64,000 nucleotides of DNA from contig OX442318.1 in assembly GCA_949358305.1 (NCBI GenBank), positions 16,040,517 to 16,104,516 of the forward strand, read 5' to 3'. Each line of letters starts with the position of its first letter. The first letter of the stretch is position 1. The DNA is from Strigamia acuminata. Lineage: Eukaryota > Arthropoda > Chilopoda > Geophilomorpha > Linotaeniidae. The position numbers were made by a program, and so were the translations under genes. Shown here piece by piece: positions 12,270 through 22,929 of this stretch. The notes below the pieces were generated by a model. It ran no database searches. It saw only the letters and a list, made by a program, of their open reading frames with translations, and was not told the origin of the DNA.

Positions 12270-12600
12270 TGTCAAATATTGCCGTGATTCGATGGAATTT
12301 TTGTCAGACATTGGGAAATTTTTTTTGACTTGTCCAACGCGCCAGTAAATCGAGCGTCCACACGCGCCCACATGCGTGAACAGTGCACTCGCCCTCCCGC
12401 CCCGTCGGCGTAGGCGCCGGCCGTCCCCCCTCTCTCTCTCTCTCTCTCTTCCGCCCGTCACCGAATTTTGTCAATATCTGATAAATTTCCACAGAATTGC
12501 AGCGACATTGTACGGGATATTTCTGCCCGATTTGACGGACTTATGTAAAACATTGCTGAAATTCCGTGGAAATTTATAAAATATTGACAAAGGTTGGTGA
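12270..12600. repeat. Diverged satellite monomer, opposite orientation
   Basis: The stretch has the monomer vocabulary (cgcgccagtaaatcgagcg, tctctctctctctctc, ttctgcccgattt) but reads as the reverse complement of 42180-42530. The family therefore exists in both orientations. Confidence 0.75.
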
Positions 12601-13670
12601 CCGACCCACGGCGCGTTGCGGCGCGGTCGGAGCACGCGACCCGATCCCCCCCTCCCCCCGTCCCCAAAAAACCACGCCTCGAGGAACCCCGAAGTTCGGT
12701 TTCCGACCGGGTCGCCTCTTGATCCGACCCGGGGCGCGTCACGGCGCGGTCGGAGGACGGCCCTCGCCCCCAAAAACCACACTCCGGGTCACGTGGTCTC
12801 GCACCCGACTCTCTCAGTTTTCCCGTTACGGGATCATGACGGGCCGTTACGGGATCGTGACGGGATCGTCGGCGGCCCGTTAACGGCCCGTGCGGGCCGT
12901 TACGGGATCGTGACGGAACCGTCGGCGGCCCGTTAACGGCCCGTACGACCCCATGCGGGCCGTTGACGGGCCGTTAACGGGCCGTTAACGGGCCGTTAAC
13001 GGGCCGTGACGGTGTAAATCGAAAAAATCAACAACCGACAACACGTACATGAAAACGCGTACAACATTCATAGACATTAATCTCGAATCCTGTTTTTGGT
13101 TTTACGCCGTTAACGGGTCGTTAACGGCCCGTTAACGGCCCGCATGAGGTCGTACGGGCCGTCGGCGAGCCGAAGTCCGGGAACGAAGGCCGTTACGGGA
13201 TCGTGACGGTCCCGTCGGCGGCCCGTTAACGGCCCGTGCGGGCCGTTACGGGATCGTGACGGGACCGTCGGCGGCCCGTTAACGGCCCGTGCGGGTCGTT
13301 TTCGACCCGTTGCGGCCGTTTTCGACCCGTTGCGGCCCGTTTTCGACCCGTTACGGTCCTTGGCCGTAACGGGCCGAAAACGGGAAAACTGAAAAAGTCG
13401 AGTGCGAGACCACGTGACCCGGAGTGTGGTTTTTGGGGACGAGGGCCGTCCTCCGGCCGCGCCGCGGCGCGTCGTGGGTCGGGCGAGAAACGGCCCGGTC
13501 GGAAACCGAACCTCGGGGTTCCTCAAGGTGTGGTTTTTGGGACTGGGGGAGGGGAAAGAGACGTCCTCCGGCCGCGCCGCGACGCGCCGTGGGTCGGACA
13601 AGAGAGAGAAAGACAACCTGGTCGGGGGGAGGGAAGTGGGCCGTTCTCCGACCACGTTGCAACGCGTCGC
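12600..13670. repeat. Foldback-like GC block 4 with long arms
   Basis: The left arm (12600-12820) and right arm (13380-13670) are inverted relative to one another, and each contains two or more ~110-bp units. They enclose 53-bp repeats and the AT-rich box (13016-13105). This copy shows the arms at their fullest, which supports reading the block as one inverted-repeat structure. Confidence 0.75.
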
Positions 13671-13689
13671 GAGTCCACATTACTACGTG

Positions 13690-15235
13690 TATCTCAACAA
13701 CCGTTCAACTTAAAGACTCGTACTTTGTTTAAAAAAAAAAGCCAACAGCCAGTTTAATTAAGGTGTCTACTTTGCCACGAGAAGAAGCGGTATGACACGA
13801 TCGCACTCGCTCGTCGGATTCCGCGAAACTCATCAACCCGGGGATTGCGCGCGGCAGCGCATAAAAAAACTCTTGACCCGAAAATAACGTGGGGTTGTAT
13901 GAAAACCTGGATTTGGTATTTCGTAAACACACGCGCCGACGCATGGGGAATGTGGGAGTCCCTCCCCTGTGTTCCGAACGAGTCAATTTCGTCCCGAAAA
14001 TATCCCGAAATTGCCGATATATGCATTTCGAGCCAGAAATATTGATCTTTATTTAAATGTTGATTGTTTAGCATTTTTTTTTACATTTCACCAATTTTCC
14101 TTATGTCCTGCCTTCCTCGCTCATTTAACACCAAAATGGCCTGCATTGAGGATTATTCCCATAATCCTTTTCGCACGTATGGAGCGCAAACAGTCGCAAT
14201 AAATGAATTCAGCGGAATTCGACCTTGAGTTTGCGACGCCATCTTGAATACGAGTAAAGCACAGAATGGTGTCAATCATTCGAATTGATTAAAAATACAG
14301 ACAAATCGATTAAAAACCAGCAAAAAACTAAATCGACAAAATCATTTAAAAATCAACAGATATCCATTTTGTTTGTTTTTGAACAAATTAAGAACTTTGA
14401 AAACACACCACAATTTTAAAAAGTAAACACTGGGGTCAAATAGGCGCCGAGACTCGTTTAAACGGGTGTGTGATGTGTGTCGCGGAGGCGGTGTGCGCGT
14501 TCGTGCGCAATATCGCGTGTAATGCGCACGTCTGAGTGAGCACGAGAAAAATGGTGCACGCTGGCGGTTTACCGATGTGTCGAAGTCGGCGTACGAGCGC
14601 GACTCGCGTCGTACGTCTCAGAAAACATAAATACGGTGGTTTGGTGTTTATATCTAACGCACCAAACATGAACCAACTAGCAAATATACAAAACTAACAG
14701 TTATTTTAATAAAACAAGGTAACTTACATAGTTGAAACCAAAAAGGAATTTAAAGGTGACAAAAGACATTGCCGTCGCCATGTGCGCGCTCGCTTATGTC
14801 AAACTGGGAAAATTAATAAACGTCCCGGCAGCACGATAGGCTTTTTAAACGCACATTTCATTTTCACGTGAACAAAACATGACGTTTAGTACTGCTCCAA
14901 CATCTCCCCAACAACACCGACCGTTCCCTTTCTGACCGACAGCACCCCGTTGAAATCCGGGCTGATTCCCGCCTTGGAGATGACCACCGAAGGCGAGAAC
15001 CAAGACGCGGTCGTGGCAAAGGATATGCCCGAAACCCCGACCTTCTTTGTAGACAAGGAGTTGGACGCCGATGAGCGTTGGACGCGGGCACCGTCCACGC
15101 ACGCCCGTGCACGCGCGATGTACTTTTTGCAATATCTGACAAAACTTGCCCGACGCTTAAGAAAGAACCGCGCATGAATCGAGCAAAATTCCCACATAAT
15201 TTGTATAAAAAGCGGTCCAACTCATAAATTGAAGC
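13690..15235. other. Low-copy intergenic stretch, no gene recognised
   Basis: This sequence occurs only here and in duplication copy B (36062-37607). It is AT-rich with stop codons in every frame. A short hairpin (aggattat/ataatcct, 14149-14168) and patches of alternating purine-pyrimidine sequence (14462-14530) are visible. I find no promoter, splice pattern or protein that I recognise. Confidence 0.5.
14888..15030. other. Possible captured coding fragment, unidentified
   Basis: A roughly 45-codon stretch is open on the minus strand and ends in a stop after ...GEMLEQY. The plus strand is also open here, so the coding strand is not settled. Composition is more codon-like than the surroundings and the segment carries no satellite motif. 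I do not recognise the protein. It could be the last exon of a host gene carried into the repeat block, or chance. The second copy at 37260-37402 looks identical. Confidence 0.2.
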
Positions 15236-15565
15236 TCTCGTGCAGCGCAGTGAATTCAAACAATGGCGACAGAGAAATTAAAAACAAGTCTAATTTATTC
15301 GACATAGGAACACTGGTGTACAATAGAAAATGCGTGTGTGGTGCAACAATTGAAATTGCACGCGCTCAAAACAATTAGCAAAATAAAATCATACAAAACA
15401 TCGAGACTGACGAGAGAGACGAGAGTCCACGCGATATACTCGCGTGGGCGCGTGTTGAACGTGCGCACGACGCGCAAGAACCGCACAAACTGAGTCGAGG
15501 AACCACTAAAATTAAACACATGTCCGATGCAAAAACAATTATCAATAAATACATCATTATCGTTG
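15236..15565 (-). repeat. Dispersed ~330-bp repeat
   Basis: Read on the minus strand, this block matches 42640-43040 on the plus strand: shared strings include tgttttgagcgcgtgcaatt, tgattttattttgctaattg and gtcgaataaattag. The two copies differ by substitutions and small indels, so the copy is old. An AATAAA-like motif is present near one end. It may be a fragment of a transposon or of a gene 3' end. No coding frame is conserved. Confidence 0.6.
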
Positions 15566-15569
15566 CTGT

Positions 15570-16130
15570 TTGCAAGGAAATTGCCAAAAGTCGGTGACTG
15601 GCGGCGGGGCGAGTCCCGGGCGGAGGGGCGAGCATTGGCGGCCGAGAGGGAGAGAGAGGACGGCCGGGGCTCCCGCCGACGGTCGTAGGGGCGAGCCTTG
15701 GCGGGTTGGACGTGCGCATCGTCCACGCACGTGGGCGCGTGATTTACTGGCGCGTTGGACGAGTTCTAAAAAAATTCTCCAAAATCTGACAAAACTGGCA
15801 ACGATTTTTGATAAATTTCCACGGAATTTCAGCAATATTTTGCGAGACATTTCTGCCCGATTGGACGGGCTTCTGTAAAACAGTGTTCTTAAAATCTGTG
15901 GAAATCAATTAAATGTCGTTAAAAATCGTTGCAAGTTTTGTCAGATTTTGGAGAATTTTTTTAAAACTCGTCCAACGCGCCAGTAAATCGAGCTCCCACA
16001 CGCGCCCACATGCACGTCCAATCCGCATGGGCACTGTCACATCGGACGTTTGTTGCGTGCAAAACTTGCACCGACTTTTGGCCATTTTTGGTTAAACTTC
16101 CGCACAATTTCTGCCCGATTGGACACTGAG
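15570..16130. repeat. Satellite monomers within the duplication
   Basis: Monomer-family sequence with GC-rich (GA)n stretches (15600-15700) and palindromic AT-rich segments. It joins to a GC block at about 16130. Confidence 0.85.
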
Positions 16131-17082
16131 GTTCGGTTTCCGACCGGGTCGTTTCTTGTCCGACCCGCGGCGCGTCGCGGCGCGGCCGGAGGACGGCCCT
16201 CGTCCCCAAAAACCACACTCCGAGTCACGTGGTCTCGCACTCGACTCTTTCAGTTTTTCCGTTTTCGGGTCGCACGGCCAACAGGCCGTGACGGGCCGTA
16301 GCGGGTCGAAAACGGGCCGTTAACGGCCCGTTGACGGCCCGTTAGCGGCCCGCATGAGGTCGCACGGGCCGTCGGCGAGCCGAAGTCCGGGAACGAAGGC
16401 CGTTACGGGACCGTGACGGGACCGTCGGCGGCCCGTTAACGGCCCGTGCGGGCCGTTACGGGATCGTGACGGGACCGTCGGCGGCCCGTTAACGGCCCGT
16501 ACGACCCCATGCGGGCCGTTGACGGGCCGTTAACGGGCCGGTGTAAATCGAAAAAATCAACAACCGACAACACGTACATGAAAACGCGTACAACATTCAT
16601 AGACATTAATCTCGAATCCTGTTTTTGGTTTTACGCCGTTAACGGGCCGTTAACGGCCCGCATGAGGTCGTACGGGCCGTTACGGGGTCGTGACGGGACC
16701 GTCGGCGGCCCGTTAACGGCCCGTGCGGGCCGTTACGGGATAGTTACGGAACCGTCGGCGGCCCGTTAACGGCCCGTGCGAGCCGTTACGGGATCGTGAC
16801 GGGACCGTCGGCGGCCCGTTAACGGCCCGTGCGAGCCGTTACGGGATTGTGACGGGACCGTCGGCGGCCCGTTAACGGCCCGTGCGGGCCGTTTTCGACC
16901 CGTTGCGGCCGTTTTCGACCCGTTGCGGCCCGTTTTCGACCCGTTACGGTCCTTGGCCGTAACGGGCCGAAAACGGGAAAACTGAAAAAGTCGAGTGCGA
17001 GACCACGTGACCCGGAGTGTGGTTTTTGGGGACGAGGGCCGTCCTCCGACCGCGCCGTGACGCGCCGCGGGTCGGTCACCAA
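16131..17082. repeat. Foldback-like GC block 5 (full left arm)
   Basis: This is the clearest case of the inverted arms: 16150-16270 is the reverse complement of 16960-17080, including the acgtggtctcgcactcgact stretch that is deleted from the left arms of blocks 1-3. The AT-rich box is at 16545-16634. The duplication ends at the left edge of this box. Confidence 0.82.
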
Positions 17083-19706
17083 CTTTTGTCAATTTTTGAC
17101 AGATTTTCACGGAATTTCAGCGACATTTTACGAGACGTTTCTGCCCGATGGGACGGACTTCTGTAAAACATTGCTTAAAATCCATGGAAATTTATCACAT
17201 ATTGACAAAATTCGGTGCAAGTTTTGTCAGAAATTAGGAAAAAACTTTTTTCAAAACTCGTCCAACGCGCCGGTAAATTGAGCGCCCACGTGCGTCGACA
17301 GTGGGCGCTTCAAAACCGCGTGGACACTGTCAGATCTCGGCACAGTTTGATGCGCCCAAATCTAGCAATACTTGCACCGACTTTTGGCAATTTGTGACAA
17401 ATTTTCACAGAATTTCGGCAACATTTTACGACACATTTCTGCCCGGTTGGACACATTTCCACAGGTTTTTTGTAAAACGTTGCTAAAATTCCGTTGAATT
17501 TCATCAAAAATTGTGTCAAAAGTCGGTGACGGGCGGAGGGGCGAGCTCCGGGCGCCCGAGAGAGAGAGAGAAAGAGAGAGAGAGGGGACGGCCGGGGCTC
17601 CCGCCAACGGGCGGAGGGGCGAGCCTTGGCGGGTTGGGCGTGCACTATCTAGGCATGTGGGCGCTCGATTTACCGGCACGTTGGACAAGTTTTGAAAATT
17701 TTTTTTTCCTAATTTTTGACAAAATTAGCACCGAATTTTGCCAATATTTGATAAATTTCCACGGAATTTTATCAATGTTTTACAAAAAACCCCTGGAAAT
17801 GTGTCCAATCGAGCAGAAATGTCTCGTAAAATATCGCTGAAATTTGTCTAAAATTGACAAAAAATCGGTGCAAGTTTTGCTAGATATTTGCCCGGATCAA
17901 ACTGTGCCCGAAACCGCCCGATCTGACAGTGTGCACGCGGGCTGGACGTGCCCACTGTCCCCGCATGTGCACTCGCCGGCGCGTTGGACGAGTTTAAGAA
18001 GATTTTATCAATTTCTGACAAAACTTGCATCGATTTTTTGTCAATATTTGATAAATTTCCCCAGAATTTTAGCAATAAAACCTTTGAAAATGTATCCAAA
18101 AGAGCAGAAATGTCCTGTAAAATATTGCTGAAAATCTGTTGAAATTCATCAAATATTGACAAAAATCTGTGACGAGCGGAGGGGCGATCCTTTGGCGGCC
18201 GAAAGAGAGAGGGGGGACGGTCGGGGCTCCCGCCGACGGGCGGAGGGGCGAGCCTTGGCGGCCGAGAGAGAGAGAGAGAGAGGACGGCCGGGGCTCCCGC
18301 CGGCGCACTGTCCACGCATGGGCGCGCTCGATTTACTGGCGCGTTGGACGAATTTTAAATTTTTTGTTTCCTATTTCTGACAAAATTTGCACCGACTTTT
18401 GGCAATTTGTGACAAATTTTCACAGAATTTCGGCAACATTTTACGACACATTTCTGCCCGGTTGGACACATTTCCACAGGTTTTTTGTAAAACGTTGCTA
18501 AAATTCCGTTGAATTTCATCAAAAATTGTGTCAAAAGTCGGTGACGGGCGGAGGGGCGAGCTCCGGGCGCCCGAGAGAGAGAGAGAAAGAGAGAGAGAGG
18601 GGACGGCCGGGGCTCCCGCCAACGGGCGGAGGGGCGAGCCTTGGCGGGTTGGGCGTGCACTATCTAGGCATGTGGGCGCTCGATTTACCGGCACGTTGGA
18701 CAAGTTTTGAAAATTTTTTTTTCCTAATTTTTGACAAAATTAGCACCGAATTTTGCCAATATTTGATAAATTTCCACGGAATTTTATCAATGTTTTACAA
18801 AAAACCCCTGGAAATGTGTCCAATCGAGCAGAAATGTCTCGTAAAATATCGCTGAAATTTGTCTAAAATTGACAAAAAATCGGTGCAAGTTTTGCTAGAT
18901 ATTTGCCCGGATCAAACTGTGCCCGAAACCGCCCGATCTGACAGTGTGCACGCGGGCTGGACGTGCCCACTGTCCCCGCATGTGCACTCGCCGGCGCGTT
19001 GGACGAGTTTAAGAAGATTTTATCAATTTCTGACAAAACTTGCATCGATTTTTTGTCAATTTTTGATAAATTTCCCCAGAATTTTAGCAATAAAACCTTT
19101 GAAAATGTATCCAAAAGAGCAGAAATGTCCTGTAAAATATTGCTGAAAATCTGTTGAAGTTCATCAAATATTGACAAAAATCTGTGACGAGCGGAGGGGC
19201 GATCCTTTGGCGGCCGAAAGAGAGAGGGGGGACGGTCGGGGCTCCCGCCGACGGGCGGAGGGGCGAGCCTTGGCGGCCGAGAGAGAGAGAGAGAGAGGAC
19301 GGCCGGGGCTCCCGCCGGCGCACTGTCCACGCATGGGCGCGCTCGATTTACTGGCGCGTTGGACGAATTTTAAATTTTTTGTTTCCTATTTCTGACAAAA
19401 TTTGCACAGACTTTTGTCAATTTTTGACAAATTTTCACGGAATTTCAGCAATGGGACGGACTTATGTAAAACATCGCTTAAAATCTGGAAATCTGTCAAA
19501 TCTTCTTTAAATTTATGCAAGATATTGGGAAATTTTGGTTTAACTCGTCCAACGGGCCGGTAAATCGAGCGCCCACACGCGCCCACATGCACGTCCAACC
19601 CGCATGGGCACTGTCACATCGGACGTTTGTTGCGTGCAAAACTTGCACCGACTTTTGGCCATTTTTGGTTAAACTTCCGCACAATTTCTGCCCGATTGGA
19701 CACTGA
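17083..19706. repeat. Satellite monomers, array 4
   Basis: Monomer landmarks are at 17513 and 18528 (spacing 1015), and the next is at 21218 (2690). The second monomer carries the gttgaagttcatc variant (19158) also found at 21846 and 44228. Confidence 0.92.
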
Positions 19707-20787
19707 GGTTCGGTTTCCGACCGGGTCGTTTCTTGTCCGACCCGCGGCGCGTCGCGGCGCGGCCGGAGGACGGCCCTCGTCCCCAAAAACCACACTCCGA
19801 GTCACGGGTCGCACGGCCAACAGGCCGTGACGGGCCGTAGCGGGTCGAAAACGGGCCGTTAACGGCCCGTTGACAGCCCGTTAGCGGCCCGCATGAGGTC
19901 GCACGGGCCGTCGGCGAGCCGAAGTCCGGGAACGAAGGCCGTTACGGGACCGTGACGGGACCGTCGGCGGCCCGTTAACGGCCCGTGCGAGCCGTTACGG
20001 GATCGTGACGGGACCGTCGGCGGCCCGTTAACGGCCCGTGCGAGCCGTTACGGAATCGTGACGGGACCGTCGGCGGCCCGTTAACGGCCCGTGCGGGCCG
20101 TTACGGGATCGTGACGGGACCGTCGGCGGCCCGTTAACGGCCCGTGCGACCCCATGCGGGCCGTTGACGGGCCGTTAACGGGCCGTTAACGGGCCGTTAA
20201 CGGGCCGTGACGGTGTAAATCGAAAAAATCAACAACCGACAACACGTACATGAAAACGCGTACAACATTCATAGACATTAATCTCGAATCCTGTTTTTGG
20301 TTTTACGCCGTTAACGGGCCGTTAACGGCCCGTTAACGGCCCGTTAACGGCCCGTTAACGGCCCGCATGAGGTCGTACGGGCCGTTACGGGGTCGTGACG
20401 GGACCGTCGGCGGCCCGTTAACGGCCCGTGCGGGCCGTTACGGGATAGTTACGGAACCGTCGGCGGCCCGTTAACGGCCCGTGCGAGCCGTTACGGGATC
20501 GTGACGGGACCGTCGGCGGCCCGTTAACGGCCCGTGCGAGCCGTTACGGGATTGTGACGGGACCGTCGGCGGCCCGTTAACGGCCCGTGCGGGCCGTTTT
20601 CGACCCGTTGCGGCCGTTTTCGACCCGTTGCGGCCCGTTTTCGACCCGTTACGGTCCTTGGCCGTAACGGGCCGAAAACGGGAAAACTGAAAAAGTCGAG
20701 TGCGAGACCACGTGACCCGGAGTGTGGTTTTTGGGGACGAGGGCCGTCCTCCGACCGCGCCGTGACGCGCCGCGGGTCGGTCACCAA
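19707..20787. repeat. Foldback-like GC block 6
   Basis: AT-rich box at 20217-20306. It carries the gacagcccg variant (19872) and has one 20-bp repeat fewer and one 11-bp ttaacggcccg unit more than blocks 1 and 2. That explains the 9-bp difference between the 2690 and 2699 periods. Confidence 0.8.
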
Positions 20788-22396
20788 CTTTTGTCAATTT
20801 TTGACAGATTTTCACGGAATTTCAGCGACATTTTACGAGACGTTTCTGCCCGATGGGACGGACTTCTGTAAAACATTGCTTAAAATCCATGGAAATTTAT
20901 CACATATTGACAAAATTCGGTGCAAGTTTTGTCAGAAATTAGGAAAAAACTTTTTTCAAAACTCGTCCAACGCGCCGGTAAATTGAGCGCCCACGTGCGT
21001 CGACAGTGGGCGCTTCAAAACCGCGTGGACACTGTCAGATCTCGGCACAGTTTGATGCGCCCAAATCTAGCAATACTTGCACCGACTTTTGGCAATTTGT
21101 GACAAATTTTCACAGAATTTCGGCAACATTTTACGACACATTTCTGCCCGGTTGGACACATTTCCACAGGTTTTTTGTAAAACGTTGCTAAAATTCTGTT
21201 GAATTTCATCAAAAATTGTGTCAAAAGTCGGTGACGGGCGGAGGGGCGAGCTCCGGGCGCCCGAGAGAGAGAGAGAAAGAGAGAGAGAGGGGACGGCCGG
21301 GGCTCCCGCCAACGGGCGGAGGGGCGAGCCTTGGCGGGTTGGGCGTGCACTATCTAGGCATGTGGGCGCTCGATTTACCGGCACGTTGGACAAGTTTTGA
21401 AAATTTTTTTTTCCTAATTTTTGACAAAATTAGCACCGAATTTTGCCAATATTTGATAAATTTCCACGGAATTTTATCAATGTTTTACAAAAAACCCCTG
21501 GAAATGTGTCCAATCGAGCAGAAATGTCTCGTAAAATATCGCTGAAATTTGTCTAAAATTGACAAAAAATCGGTGCAAGTTTTGCTAGATATTTGCCCGG
21601 ATCAAACTGTGCCCGAAACCGCCCGATCTGACAGTGTGCACGCGGGCTGGACGTGCCCACTGTCCCCGCATGTGCACTCGCCGGCGCGTTGGACGAGTTT
21701 AAGAAGATTTTATCAATTTCTGACAAAACTTGCATCGATTTTTTGTCAATTTTTGATAAATTTCCCCAGAATTTTAGCAATAAAACCTTTGAAAATGTAT
21801 CCAAAAGAGCAGAAATGTCCTGTAAAATATTGCTGAAAATCTGTTGAAGTTCATCAAATATTGACAAAAATCTGTGACGAGCGGAGGGGCGATCCTTTGG
21901 CGGCCGAAAGAGAGAGGGGGGACGGTCGGGGCTCCCGCCGACGGGCGGAGGGGCGAGCCTTGGCGGCCGAGAGAGAGAGAGAGAGAGGACGGCCGGGGCT
22001 CCCGCCGGCGCACTGTCCACGCATGGGCGCGCTCGATTTACTGGCGCGTTGGACGAATTTTAAATTTTTTGTTTCCTATTTCTGACAAAATTTGCACAGA
22101 CTTTTGTCAATTTTTGACAAATTTTCACGGAATTTCAGCAATGGGACGGACTTATGTAAAACATCGCTTAAAATCTGGAAATCTGTCAAATCTTCTTTAA
22201 ATTTATGCAAGATATTGGGAAATTTTGGTTTAACTCGTCCAACGGGCCGGTAAATCGAGCGCCCACACGCGCCCACATGCACGTCCAACCCGCATGGGCA
22301 CTGTCACATCGGACGTTTGTTGCGTGCAAAACTTGCACCGACTTTTGGCCATTTTTGGTTAAACTTCCGCACAATTTCTGCCCGATTGGACACTGA
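20788..22396. repeat. Satellite monomers, array 5 (single-monomer type)
   Basis: Only one monomer landmark (21218) lies between GC blocks 6 and 7, so this repeat has a 2690-bp period. It carries the c-to-t variant at 21196, shared with 29822 and 55416. Confidence 0.9.
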
Positions 22397-22584
22397 GGTT
22401 CGGTTTCCGACCGGGTCGTTTCTTGTCCGACCCGCGGCGCGTCGCGGCGCGGCCGGAGGACGGCCCTCGTCCCCAAAAACCACACTCCGAGTCACGGGTC
22501 GCACGGCCAACAGGCCGTGACGGGCCGTAGCGGGTCGAAAACGGGCCGTTAACGGCCCGTTGACAGCCCGTTAGCGGCCCGCAT
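22397..22584. repeat. Foldback-like GC block 7, left part
   Basis: The block is split by copia element 1. Its left arm and first palindromic repeats end at 22584 with cgcat, and the block resumes at 28516 with the same cgcat. It carries the gacagcccg variant. Confidence 0.88.
22580..22584. repeat. Target-site duplication of copia element 1, left
   Basis: cgcat here matches cgcat at 28516-28520, flanking the two LTRs. A 5-bp duplication is usual for copia-type integration. Confidence 0.93.
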
Positions 22585-22903
22585 TGTTGAATAGTGTTGC
22601 AAACTTCTGCAAATAGTGACAAATGTAGTGGATTGGAAAAACACATCAGGTGAAAGAAAGAGACATCATGTTAACAGGTGAGAACCAAAACATCAAGTGA
22701 TCTTTATTGATTGGTCACATGACCTCAATGCAATCAGCGCCACCTGTAGGCAGCATACAGACACTGTATGTAAACAAACATTGCGATCACTCGCGTTGGC
22801 CAAACACATACACTAACACTTAGCTGCATGATAATACGCAAAGATATATATATACACATGTTGTAAAAAGTGATTGCCTAACAATATACATTATATCTTA
22901 ACA
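22585..22903 (-). repeat. 3' LTR of copia element 1
   Basis: 319 bp, starting tgttgaa and ending cttaaca in plus orientation (TGTT/AACA ends). On the element's strand it contains a TATA-like run (plus 22843-22855) and an AATAAA signal (plus 22703-22708). It is identical by eye to 28197-28515. Confidence 0.95.
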
Positions 22904-22917
22904 TTCGGCCCCCCGTA
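22904..22917 (-). other. Polypurine tract of copia element 1
   Basis: Directly inside the 3' LTR the element strand reads acggggggccgaa. This purine-rich run is where plus-strand DNA synthesis would be primed. Confidence 0.75.
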
Positions 22918-22929
22918 TTATCTCATTCC

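Larger units (their letters stand above)
11987..16539. repeat. Segmental duplication, copy A (~4.55 kb)
   Basis: The sequence recurs at 34359-38936 at a constant offset of 22372, starting at ccttcggaagcgagtgcacc and ending inside the GC block. About seven differences fall in the first 255 bp. I saw only about two substitutions and one 24-bp length change in the remaining ~4.3 kb. The copy contains diverged monomers, one foldback-like block (12600-13670), a low-copy stretch (13690-15570) and the start of another GC block. Confidence 0.88.

Noticed and set aside
14149-14168. Hairpin with 8-bp arms as a terminator or RNA gene
   Set aside because: Short and isolated in AT-rich DNA; no adjacent gene or RNA structure supports it.
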